Shown here piece by piece: positions 1 to 5,364 of a stretch of 5,364 nucleotides of DNA; the stretch's first letter is position 1; each line of letters opens with the position of its first letter. The notes beneath the pieces were generated by a model, which was not told where the DNA came from, made no database searches, and was given only the letters and a program-made list of their open reading frames with translations. Both the position numbers and the translations under genes were made by a program. Origin of the DNA: Deltaproteobacteria bacterium (GTDB lineage: Bacteria; Desulfobacterota; Binatia; DP-6); NCBI GenBank assembly GCA_005879245.1, contig VBLA01000170.1, positions 1-5,364 on the forward strand. Reading direction: 5' to 3'.

Positions 1-2
1 GC

Positions 3-1091
3 CCGCCGTGGGTGGACGTGCTGGCGAGCCTCGAGGATGGCGTGGTCGTGCTCGATGCGACGGGCAGGATCGCCGATCTGAACCCCGCCGCCGAGCAGCT
101 CCTCGGCGTGTCGAACCCGCAGGCGATCGGGATGGAGGTCGGCCAGCTCGGTGCGAGCCGCCGGAACGACTGGCTCGGCGAGCTCGCGCGGGGCACGCTG
201 CGTGAGGGTGCGGCCCGTCGGCACGGCGAGGGCATACTCGTCTCGCGGAGCGGCGAGGCGCCGGTGAGCGCGGCGTGCGCTCCCGTCTTCGACGGGGACG
301 GCGGGCTCAGCGGGGTGGTCCTCGTCCTCCACGACCTTAGCCTCCAGCGCACGCTCGAGGCGACGGCCTCGCGGGCCGACCGTCTCGCGGCGCTCGGCAC
401 CGTTGCCCTCGGCCTTGCACACGAGATCAAGAACCCCCTCGGGGGGATCAAGGGTGCGGCGCAGCTCCTGCGGAGCGCGGTCACGGATCCCGATCTCGTC
501 CGCTGCACGGAGATCATCGTCCGCGAGGTGGAGCGGCTCGACGGCCTGGTCGAGCAGCTGCGCGAGCTCTCCGTACCGCCGCAGCTCCAGCTCGAGCCGG
601 TCAACATCCATCGCGTGCTGAACTCCGTCCTCAGCCTCGAGCGCCAGGCCCCTGACTGGGGCACCATCGCTCTCCGGACCGCCTTCGATCCGAGCTTGCC
701 CCCGGTGCGCGGTGACCGCGCGCAGCTGACACAGGTGTTCCTCAACCTGGTGAAGAACGCCCTCGAGGCGCTCGCGGGCGCCGGAGAGCTCGCGGTTTCG
801 ACCCGGCTCGAGGCCGGCTTTCACATCCGCCGCCGCTCGGGGCGCGCCCGCTTCCTCAGCGTCCTGGTGGAGGACAGCGGGCCCGGCATCCCGGAGGAGC
901 ACCGCGCCCAGCTCTTCTCGCCGTTCTTCACGACCAAGTCACGCGGGAGTGGTCTCGGGCTGACGCTTTGCCACCGGATCATCACGCAGCACGGCGGCAC
1001 GATCACCCACGAACCCCGACCGACAGGCGGCGCGAGCTTTCGCGTGACGCTACCGGTGAGCGAGGACGATGGCCTCGACGCCACCCGATAG
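3..1091 (+). CDS. ntrB: NtrB-type nitrogen sensor histidine kinase, 5' end open at window edge
   Basis: Cytosolic two-component kinase that autophosphorylates on histidine and controls phosphorylation of the response regulator NtrC; in characterised systems the PII protein switches it between kinase and phosphatase. Numbering from the in-frame GTG at position 12 gives 359 residues. A PAS domain covers about residues 3-105. The phosphoacceptor H-box is LAHEIKNPLGG, with His137. The N-box is NLVKNALEAL (about 245-254), the G1 box DSGPGIP (288-294), the F-box PFFTTK (304-309) and the G2 box GSGLGL (312-317). The H-box with following GAAQLL, and DPSLP near 226-230, closely resemble E. coli NtrB (glnL product). 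There is no transmembrane segment, as expected for NtrB. The codons before GTG12 (Pro-Pro-Trp) keep the frame open to the edge and no ribosome binding site is visible, so the true start is probably upstream, with roughly ten residues missing. The 3' end overlaps ntrC. A related PAS kinase paired with another NtrC-family regulator is possible but less likely. Confidence 0.9.
   Translation, partial: PPWVDVLASLEDGVVVLDATGRIADLNPAAEQLLGVSNPQAIGMEVGQLGASRRNDWLGELARGTLREGAARRHGEGILVSRSGEAPVSAACAPVFDGDGGLSGVVLVLHDLSLQRTLEATASRADRLAALGTVALGLAHEIKNPLGGIKGAAQLLRSAVTDPDLVRCTEIIVREVERLDGLVEQLRELSVPPQLQLEPVNIHRVLNSVLSLERQAPDWGTIALRTAFDPSLPPVRGDRAQLTQVFLNLVKNALEALAGAGELAVSTRLEAGFHIRRRSGRARFLSVLVEDSGPGIPEEHRAQLFSPFFTTKSRGSGLGLTLCHRIITQHGGTITHEPRPTGGASFRVTLPVSEDDGLDATR
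1055..1060 (+). promoter_or_regulatory. Likely ribosome binding site for ntrC inside the ntrB end
   Basis: GGTGAG lies 8 bases upstream of the ATG at 1069 and is the best Shine-Dalgarno-like match there. A second purine patch, GAGG at 1062-1065, is only 3 bases from the ATG and too close to be ideal. Both sit within the ntrB coding sequence, so ntrC translation is probably coupled to that of ntrB. Confidence 0.4.
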
Positions 1092-2532
1092 GAGCAGCAC
1101 CCCCGGCGGCTCGATCCTGGTTGCCGACGACGAGGAATCGATCCGCTGGGTGCTGGAGCGCGCCTGCACCCAGCACGGCCATCGCGTGGTCGCCGTCGCC
1201 AGCGGCACCGACGCCCTCCAGGCGCTCCGCTCGGGCAGCTTCGACGTCGCGCTCATCGACATCAAGATGCCCGACCTCTCTGGCCTCGAGGTCCTGAGCC
1301 GCGCGCGCGCCGCCGAGGTGGATACCCTCTTCATCATCATGACGGCTCAGAACACGATGGCGAACGCCATCGAGGCGACCAAGCGCGGGGCCTACGACTA
1401 CCTGACCAAGCCGTTCGACCTCGAGCAGGTCGGCCTCCTCGTCGGCCGCGCGCTCGAGCTCAGACGGCTCACGCGCGACCTCCAGCGACTGCGCGGCGAG
1501 CTGAAGCAGCGTCACGAGCTCGTCATCGGCCGGACCCCCGCGATGCAGGAGGTCTACAAGGCCATCGGCCGGGTCGCCCCGACCGATGCGACCGTGCTCA
1601 TCCAGGGCGAGACGGGCACCGGCAAGGAGCTGATCGCCAAGACGATCCACTACCACTCCGAGCGCCACGGGCCGTTCGTCGCCCTCAACTGCTCGGCGAT
1701 TCCGAACGAGCTACTCGAGAGCGAGCTCTTCGGCTACGAGCGCGGCGCCTTCACCGGGGCGGTCGAGCGCCGGATCGGGAAGTTCGAGTCGGCCGCTGCC
1801 GGTACGCTCTTTCTCGACGAGATCGCCGACATGCCGCTCGGGCTGCAGGCGAAGCTCCTCCGCGTGCTGCAGGAACGGGAGTTCACGCGCGTCGGGGGGC
1901 GCGACGCGCTCCGTGCCGACGTACGCATCATCGCCGCCTCCAACCAGGACCTGGAGGCGGCGGTGCGCGGCGGGCGCTTCCGTGACGACCTCTTCTTCCG
2001 ACTGAATGTCGTCCGCATCGTCGTGCCGGCGCTCCGCGATCGGCGCGGCGACATTCCCGATCTGATCGAGTTCTTCGTCGACAAGGTGAACCGCGACATC
2101 GGGACGTCGATCGTGGGGGTCACCGAGGACGCGCGCGAGCTGCTCGTGCGGCACAGCTGGCCCGGGAACGTGCGCGAGCTCGAGAACGCGCTGCTCCGGG
2201 CGGCGGTGCTCGCCCGCGGGGGGCGAACGCTCGTGAGCGAGGACTTCGCCCTCGCGGGGGAGTCGTCGAACGACTCCGCGGAGGTCCTGCCACTCGAGGA
2301 GGCCGTCCGGCGCCGCCTGGCCGAGCTCCTGGACACCGACCGGCACGCGAGCAGCGGGGAGCTCTACGCGACGCTCATCAGCGCCGTCGAGCGGCCGCTC
2401 ATCGAGATCGTGCTCGAGCGGGTCGGCGGCAACCAGGTGAAGGCGGCCGACATGCTCGGCATCAACCGGAACACGCTGCGGAAGAAGATCACCGAGCTCG
2501 GCATCGCCGTCCGCCGCCCGCCGGTGCGCTGA
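1069..2532 (+). CDS. ntrC: NtrC-type sigma-54-dependent response regulator
   Basis: Nitrogen regulation transcription factor of 487 residues (E. coli NtrC has 469). When phosphorylated by NtrB it should oligomerise, bind enhancers and use ATP to remodel sigma-54 RNA polymerase. The receiver domain spans about 15-130, with acidic pocket Asp20-Asp21, phosphoacceptor Asp64 (in LIDIKMPD), Thr92 and Lys114 (in LTKPFD). IRWVLERA at 25-32 matches E. coli NtrC exactly. A charged linker leads to the AAA+ domain from about residue 150: Walker A GETGTGKE (180-187), the sigma-54 contact loop GAFTGA (226-231), Walker B with Asp250-Glu251, and FRDDLFFRLNV (304-314) with conserved arginines. The C-terminus carries a Fis-type HTH (about 453-478) with GINRNTLRKKI. 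The ATG at 1069 is the only good start close to the receiver and overlaps ntrB by 23 bases. All key residues are intact. The adjacent NtrB-like kinase supports NtrC over other members of the family. Confidence 0.93.
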   Translation: MASTPPDRSSTPGGSILVADDEESIRWVLERACTQHGHRVVAVASGTDALQALRSGSFDVALIDIKMPDLSGLEVLSRARAAEVDTLFIIMTAQNTMANAIEATKRGAYDYLTKPFDLEQVGLLVGRALELRRLTRDLQRLRGELKQRHELVIGRTPAMQEVYKAIGRVAPTDATVLIQGETGTGKELIAKTIHYHSERHGPFVALNCSAIPNELLESELFGYERGAFTGAVERRIGKFESAAAGTLFLDEIADMPLGLQAKLLRVLQEREFTRVGGRDALRADVRIIAASNQDLEAAVRGGRFRDDLFFRLNVVRIVVPALRDRRGDIPDLIEFFVDKVNRDIGTSIVGVTEDARELLVRHSWPGNVRELENALLRAAVLARGGRTLVSEDFALAGESSNDSAEVLPLEEAVRRRLAELLDTDRHASSGELYATLISAVERPLIEIVLERVGGNQVKAADMLGINRNTLRKKITELGIAVRRPPVR

Positions 2533-2534
2533 TC

Positions 2535-3152
2535 GTGCTCGGGCTCCCCGCCCTCTACGCGATCGTCGATCCGCTCGACACCCGGCGTCCACCCGCGGCG
2601 CTCGCGGCCGCGCTGCTCGCCGGCGGCGCGCGGCTCCTCCAGCTCCGCCTGAAGCCGGCGATCAGCCGGGAGCTCCTCGCGGCGGCGGAGGCGATCCGTC
2701 CGCTCGCGCACGCCGCCGGCGCGCTCTTCCTGGTGAACGATCGGCCCGACATCGCCCATGCCGTCGAGGCCGACGGCGTGCACCTGGGACAGGAGGACCT
2801 GCCCGTGGCCGCCGCCCGGCGCATCCTCGGCCGGGGCCGGATCGTCGGTGTCTCGACTCACGACGTGGATCAGGCCCGCGCCGCCGCCACCGCGGGCGCC
2901 GATTACGTCGCGGTCGGACCGATCTACGCGACGACGAGCAAGGCGAACCCGCTCCGGCCGCGGGGTCTCGAGCTCGTCCGCGCAGTGCGCGCGGCGGTCC
3001 CCTGCCCCATCGTCGCCATCGGCGGCATCACGGCCGAGACCGCACCGCTCGTGTGCGCCGCGGGCGCCGATGCGGTGGCGATGATCGGGGCGCTGGTACG
3101 CGCGGCGGATCCGGCGGCCGCGGTGCGGGCAGTGCTGGCGGGTATCGGCTGA
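2535..3152 (+). CDS. thiE: Thiamine phosphate synthase
   Basis: Cytosolic TIM-barrel enzyme that joins hydroxymethylpyrimidine diphosphate to hydroxyethylthiazole phosphate, releasing pyrophosphate and giving thiamine phosphate. The 205 residues fit the family (E. coli ThiE has 211). Visible family motifs are QLRLK at 36-40 (the QxRxK site), VNDRPD at 67-72 with Asn68-Asp69, GVHLGQEDLP at 81-90 with the metal-binding-type Asp88, GVSTH at 105-109, GPIYATTSK at 128-136 with Lys136, and AIGGI at 161-165 for phosphate binding. No active-site residue looks lost. The start is a GTG 2 bases after the ntrC stop. There is only a weak upstream purine patch, so translation is likely coupled to ntrC. TenI, the non-synthase paralogue, is an alternative, but the complete catalytic set favours ThiE. 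No other thiamine gene is visible; an unseen partner would need to supply the thiazole and pyrimidine. Confidence 0.92.
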   Translation: MLGLPALYAIVDPLDTRRPPAALAAALLAGGARLLQLRLKPAISRELLAAAEAIRPLAHAAGALFLVNDRPDIAHAVEADGVHLGQEDLPVAAARRILGRGRIVGVSTHDVDQARAAATAGADYVAVGPIYATTSKANPLRPRGLELVRAVRAAVPCPIVAIGGITAETAPLVCAAGADAVAMIGALVRAADPAAAVRAVLAGIG

Positions 3153-3164
3153 GCCGCAGCCGGT
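3144..3164. terminator. Possible short hairpin between convergent thiE and dnaB
   Basis: Bases 3144-3150 (ATCGGCT) can pair with 3158-3164 (AGCCGGT), a 7-pair stem with one G-U pair and a 7-base loop, spanning the thiE stop codon. No T-run follows on either strand, so it is not a classical intrinsic terminator. An overlapping alternative pairs 3146-3149 with 3153-3156. It may simply reflect high GC content. Confidence 0.2.
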
Positions 3165-3171
3165 CGGCCTC

Positions 3172-5364
3172 TCACTGCAACGCGCCCGCGCCGTCCTCCC
3201 CCTCGTCGTCGGGCGCAACCTCGCGGTTCTCGAAGCGCGTGAACTCGCGGAGGAACGTCAGCTCGACGGTGCCCGTCGGTCCGTTCCGCTGCTTGGCGAC
3301 GATGACCTCGGCGACGCCCTTCTTGTCGCTGTCCTCGTTGTAGTAGTCGTCGCGGTAGAGGAAGACGATCACGTCGGCGTCCTGTTCGATCGCGCCCGAC
3401 TCGCGCAGGTCAGCGAGCCGCGGCACGGGTGGGGTGCGGCTCTCGACCTGGCGGTTCAGCTGGGAGAGCGCCACGACCGGGACGCGGAGCTCCTTGGCGA
3501 GCGCCTTCAGCGAACGCGAGATCTCCGAGATCTCCTGCTCGCGATTGTCCCTGCCCTCCGAGCTCCGCATCAGCTGGATGTAGTCGACGATGACCAGGCC
3601 GAGCTTCGTCGCCGGGTCGCGCTTCAGGCGCCGTGCCTTGGCGCGCAGCTCGAGGACGGAAAGGGCCGGTGTATCGTCGATGAAGATCGGCGCGTCGCCG
3701 AGCCGCCCGGCGGCCATGGCCAGTCGGGGGAACTCGCGATCGGAGAGGTGCCCGGTGCGCACCCGCGCCAGGTCGACGCGGGCCTCGGAGCAGAGCATGC
3801 GAAGCGCCAGCTGCTCCTTCGCCATCTCGAGCGAGAAGACGGCGACGCCGACGTCGGCCCGGAGCGCGGCGTGTTCGGCGACGTTGAGAACGATGGCGGT
3901 ATTGTGGACGCAGATGTCATTGGCGACGAAGTTGTGGGTGTCGGGTATGGTTAGATCATAGACCCGACGCACGCCCGCGGGTTCGATCGAGACGACTTCG
4001 TCCCAATACACGTCGCTCGCGGCGAGGTCGTGTAGGCGCTGATTGCCGAGCGCTCGAGCGATCGCCGCGAGCCGGTTCCGTGAGAGACCGCGCTTCCCGA
4101 CGTGGAGATTCACGCCATCCCCGAGGCCCATGAGGGCGCCAACGGACTGCCAGCTCGCGCCCTGCCTCGCCGCATCGATCTGCCGCCAAGCCGCGGCCGG
4201 TATGAGATCGCGGTTCGTCTGATATCGCTTCGTCGCGAGGGCGGCCTTCGCGCGGCAGAGCGCGGCTTCCTTGCCGAAGATGCCGATCTCCCCGATGAAG
4301 GTGCGGATCGACTCCGCGTCGGTGATGTCGAGCTGGAAGGCGGTCCGACGCGATCCTCGATAGGCGACTTGCCGGCACCGGAGAGCGGCGATCACCCCGA
4401 AGCGCAGGAGGAGATGCTGTACCTGCCGGGCCATCCGCTCGCTGGTCGAGCAGAAGCCCAGCTGGACCTGCCCGCTCGCCAGCACGGTCGCCCAGCCATC
4501 GGTGGCGAAGAGACGGTTCAGAAAGCACGCGACCTCGTGGCGGGCCAGGGTGAAGACAACGCCCGGCACGAACTTGTCGCGGGCCGTCCGACCCCAGATC
4601 CCGAGCGACTCGAGCCAACGGGTAAGCGCGTTGCGTTCGGTCCTTCGGATGGAGGGCAGTCCCTCGGGAGCGAGCTCGTCCGCGTCGACGTTGAGCGCGG
4701 CGCAGAGGTCGTCGAACACGGCGGCGCTCGGGACGGTCTCGCCCTGACACCAGTGCGTGACCGAGGCGGGCGCCACGCCGAGACGCGACGCGAGCCGTCT
4801 GGCGGAGCCTCGCGAGCCGACGAGCCGTCCCCGCACGAGCGTGCCGAACTGGACTCGTCGCTCGACAAGCTCGGTCCGGTCGGCAGACACGGCGAGGGTC
4901 GGCGTCCTGTCGCCCGGCGTCTCCTCGCGAACCGCAAGGCCTCCGAACCGCCCGACCGCTTCGCGAAAGTCGGCCCGGAGCTTCTCACTGCCATTGGTGA
5001 AGCGCGGGCAAGCCCCCGTGAGGGTGCCGTCGCCCAGGAGATAGGCGAGGAGCTTGACGCGGGCCTCTCCCAGCGGCCGCTTGCCGAACACGTCGACGCA
5101 CCTCGGGACGGCGACGTGGTCGCCGGGGTTGATCTCGGCGAGCGGCCGCCACCCCTCGATGGTGAGAAACGGGTGACTCCGCGTGGTGCACACCGTGCGC
5201 CCGAGACGGGTCGTCACCTTGAAAACGGGCTTGTCGCCATCGTCGACGAAGGTCGACGGCTCGGCCGGCGCGAGTTTCCACTGGTCGGTCAGCGTGAGGA
5301 GCCGCCCCGAGCGTGCCTGGACGATCTCCTCGATCATGCGGACGCTGCCGTCCGAGAGCACGAT
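3172..5364 (-). CDS. dnaB: Replicative DNA helicase DnaB, 3' part, interrupted by an in-frame intein; 5' end beyond window
   Basis: Hexameric replicative helicase that unwinds DNA at the fork. The visible frame reads from the right edge to a TGA at 3172-3174 without interruption. Its last 242 residues (3172-3900) are the RecA-like C-terminal domain after the P-loop lysine. They hold FSLEMAKEQL, the Walker B segment VIVDYIQLM (Asp106 of this part), SQLNR (146-150), LRESGAIEQDADV (165-177) and KQRNGPTG (203-210) with the Arg205 region expected for the trans-acting arginine. The end is a short acidic tail. Residues before the Thr encoded at 3898-3900 are intein, not helicase. That Thr continues as TAIVLNVAEHAA, the sequence that normally follows GK of Walker A in DnaB. 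The N-terminal domain, linker and the glycine-rich half of Walker A lie off the right edge. The GTG at 5359-5361 is internal to the intein and is not a real start. The gene converges on thiE with a 19-base gap. The host domain is intact, so splicing is presumably required for function. Confidence 0.94.
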   Translation of the reverse strand: MVLSDGSVRMIEEIVQARSGRLLTLTDQWKLAPAEPSTFVDDGDKPVFKVTTRLGRTVCTTRSHPFLTIEGWRPLAEINPGDHVAVPRCVDVFGKRPLGEARVKLLAYLLGDGTLTGACPRFTNGSEKLRADFREAVGRFGGLAVREETPGDRTPTLAVSADRTELVERRVQFGTLVRGRLVGSRGSARRLASRLGVAPASVTHWCQGETVPSAAVFDDLCAALNVDADELAPEGLPSIRRTERNALTRWLESLGIWGRTARDKFVPGVVFTLARHEVACFLNRLFATDGWATVLASGQVQLGFCSTSERMARQVQHLLLRFGVIAALRCRQVAYRGSRRTAFQLDITDAESIRTFIGEIGIFGKEAALCRAKAALATKRYQTNRDLIPAAAWRQIDAARQGASWQSVGALMGLGDGVNLHVGKRGLSRNRLAAIARALGNQRLHDLAASDVYWDEVVSIEPAGVRRVYDLTIPDTHNFVANDICVHNTAIVLNVAEHAALRADVGVAVFSLEMAKEQLALRMLCSEARVDLARVRTGHLSDREFPRLAMAAGRLGDAPIFIDDTPALSVLELRAKARRLKRDPATKLGLVIVDYIQLMRSSEGRDNREQEISEISRSLKALAKELRVPVVALSQLNRQVESRTPPVPRLADLRESGAIEQDADVIVFLYRDDYYNEDSDKKGVAEVIVAKQRNGPTGTVELTFLREFTRFENREVAPDDEGEDGAGALQ
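3901..3963 (-). other. Intein C-terminal splicing blocks F and G with splice junction at 3900/3901
   Basis: The codons give VYDLTIPDTHNF and then VANDICVHN (intein residues 467-487). This is the standard end of a class 1 intein: a VYDLT beta strand, HNFVAN, then His-Asn. Asn487 (codon 3901-3903) should cyclise after branched-ester formation on the Thr encoded at 3898-3900. Cys484 lies three residues before the terminal Asn. Confidence 0.92.
4021..4161 (-). other. Second, divergent HTH-like segment of the intein
   Basis: Intein residues about 401-447 read SWQSVGALMGLGDGVNLHVGKRGLSRNRL and then AAIARALGNQRLHDLA, written here as two adjoining stretches. The spacing resembles an XRE fold: a first helix, LMGLG turn, a recognition-like helix with NLHVGKRG, then LAAIARALG as the closing helix. 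It sits between the second LAGLIDADG half and the C-terminal splicing block and probably contributes DNA contacts for the endonuclease. The assignment rests on pattern only. Confidence 0.5.
4492..4527 (-). other. Second LAGLIDADG motif of the intein endonuclease
   Basis: Residues 279-290 read CFLNRLFATDGW, a standard second LAGLIDADG helix of dodecapeptide inteins, with the metal-binding Asp288 (codon 4498-4500) retained. The following segment VQLGFCSTSERMARQVQHLL is typical of this endonuclease half. Confidence 0.85.
4672..4812 (-). other. XRE/Cro-like helix-turn-helix embedded between the LAGLIDADG motifs
   Basis: Intein residues about 184-230 include RRLASRLGVAPASVTHW, then CQGETVPSAAVFDDLCAALN and VDADEL. 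This is a close match to the XRE pattern of LAxxLGV, V-x-x-W, G-x-x-x-P, LCxALxVxxDEL. It lies between the two endonuclease helices and is likely a DNA-binding insertion that helps recognise the homing site. A free-standing repressor is excluded because it is in frame within the intein, with no start or stop of its own. Confidence 0.8.
5020..5052 (-). other. First LAGLIDADG motif of the intein endonuclease
   Basis: Residues 104-114 read LLAYLLGDGTL, the first LAGLIDADG helix, with catalytic-type Asp111 (codon 5029-5031) kept. FTNGSEKLRADF follows, as is usual after this helix in inteins. Confidence 0.87.
5104..5364 (-). other. Intein N-terminal splicing domain, first residues missing
   Basis: The stretch opens with IVLSDGSVRMIEEI, the beta strands that follow block A (usually C..GDT..). 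It then reaches VCTTRSHPFLT, block B, with Thr60 and His63 positioned to assist the N-terminal acyl shift, and ends with PLAEINPGDHVAVP, the usual exit from the N-terminal Hint half. Probably fewer than ten residues of block A are off the right edge. Confidence 0.88.

Larger units (their letters stand above)
3901..5364 (-). mobile_element. DnaB intein with LAGLIDADG homing endonuclease, N-terminal few residues outside window
   Basis: A protein-splicing element read in frame with dnaB, with 488 codons visible. Numbering here counts the GTG at 5359-5361 as residue 1. The N-terminal splicing region is recognisable from IVLSDGSV..IEE onward and includes block B, TRSHPFLT, with His63. The C-terminal end has VYDLTIPD..HNFVAN and terminates in VHN, with penultimate His486 and Asn487, followed by Thr as the +1 extein nucleophile. 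Between the splicing halves are two LAGLIDADG motifs, an XRE-like HTH, and a second HTH-like segment. The block A cysteine or serine is just past the right edge and cannot be checked. Insertion just before Thr of the P-loop corresponds to the known P-loop insertion site in DnaB, distinct from the LRESG/xIEQD site used in Synechocystis DnaB. That second site is uninterrupted here. Both endonuclease acidic residues and the visible splicing residues are kept, suggesting a still functional, possibly mobile intein. Confidence 0.93.

Noticed and set aside
1003..1668. Minus-strand open frame across the ntrB/ntrC junction
   Set aside because: It is the reverse shadow of two well-supported genes, with no domain signature.
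1711..2592. Long minus-strand open frame opposite the AAA+ part of ntrC
   Set aside because: It is a low-complexity Arg/Ala/Glu-rich translation, fully antisense to conserved NtrC motifs.
3153..3171. Classical rho-independent terminator between thiE and dnaB
   Set aside because: The gap is only 19 bases and no T-run follows the possible stem on either strand. It is kept only as a low-confidence hairpin.
2364..3218. Long minus-strand open frame opposite ntrC and thiE
   Set aside because: It lies opposite two clearly conserved genes, its translation is rich in Arg/Gly/Ala with no recognisable motif, and it is expected from high third-position GC.
3370..3410. Possible second intein at the LRESG/AIEQD site of DnaB
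   Set aside because: The helicase sequence reads straight through LRESGAIEQDADV, so this known second insertion site is empty.
3956..4750. Alternative minus-strand open frame within the intein
   Set aside because: It is out of frame with the intein motifs, and its Arg-rich translation has no family features.
3172..5361. Treating the GTG at 5359-5361 as the start of a free-standing protein
   Set aside because: It lies inside the intein N-terminal splicing domain, the frame stays open to the window edge, and block A and the DnaB N-terminal part are expected upstream.

Overview
The window is GC-rich with strong G/C in third codon positions, almost fully coding, and built of conserved bacterial core genes. 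The nitrogen two-component pair NtrB/NtrC, with an intact GAFTGA loop in NtrC, implies sigma-54-dependent regulation. Together with the base composition this suggests a high-GC proteobacterial or deltaproteobacterial-type lineage (Myxococcota, Desulfobacterota, Binatota, Methylomirabilota or similar). The window cannot settle the phylum.

Layout: positions 1-3152 hold three tightly packed plus-strand genes. The first is an NtrB-like sensor histidine kinase, open at the left edge. It overlaps ntrC by 23 bases. ntrC is followed after 2 bases by thiE (thiamine phosphate synthase). The packing suggests one operon, or the end of one, with translational coupling. After a 19-base gap the opposite strand carries the 3' part of dnaB (replicative helicase), converging on thiE and running off the right edge.

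The most striking content is at 3901-5364. The dnaB frame is interrupted by a large in-frame intein of at least 488 residues. Its C-terminal splice junction (His-Asn followed by Thr) falls just before the residues that follow the P-loop lysine in DnaB, so it almost certainly splits the Walker A motif. The N-terminal DnaB extein and the first few intein residues lie beyond the window. The intein has N- and C-terminal splicing blocks, two LAGLIDADG motifs with both acidic residues kept, a well-formed XRE/Cro-like helix-turn-helix between them, and a second, more divergent HTH-like segment between the endonuclease core and the C-terminal splicing block. The helicase portion after the intein is complete and conserved, so DnaB activity should depend on protein splicing.

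How the genes work together: NtrB is expected to control phosphorylation of NtrC according to nitrogen status, and NtrC then activates sigma-54 promoters elsewhere. ThiE makes thiamine phosphate and has no obvious mechanistic link to NtrBC beyond co-transcription. DnaB is a separate, convergent replication gene carrying a selfish element. I see no tRNA, rRNA, CRISPR array, insertion sequence or long non-coding stretch.
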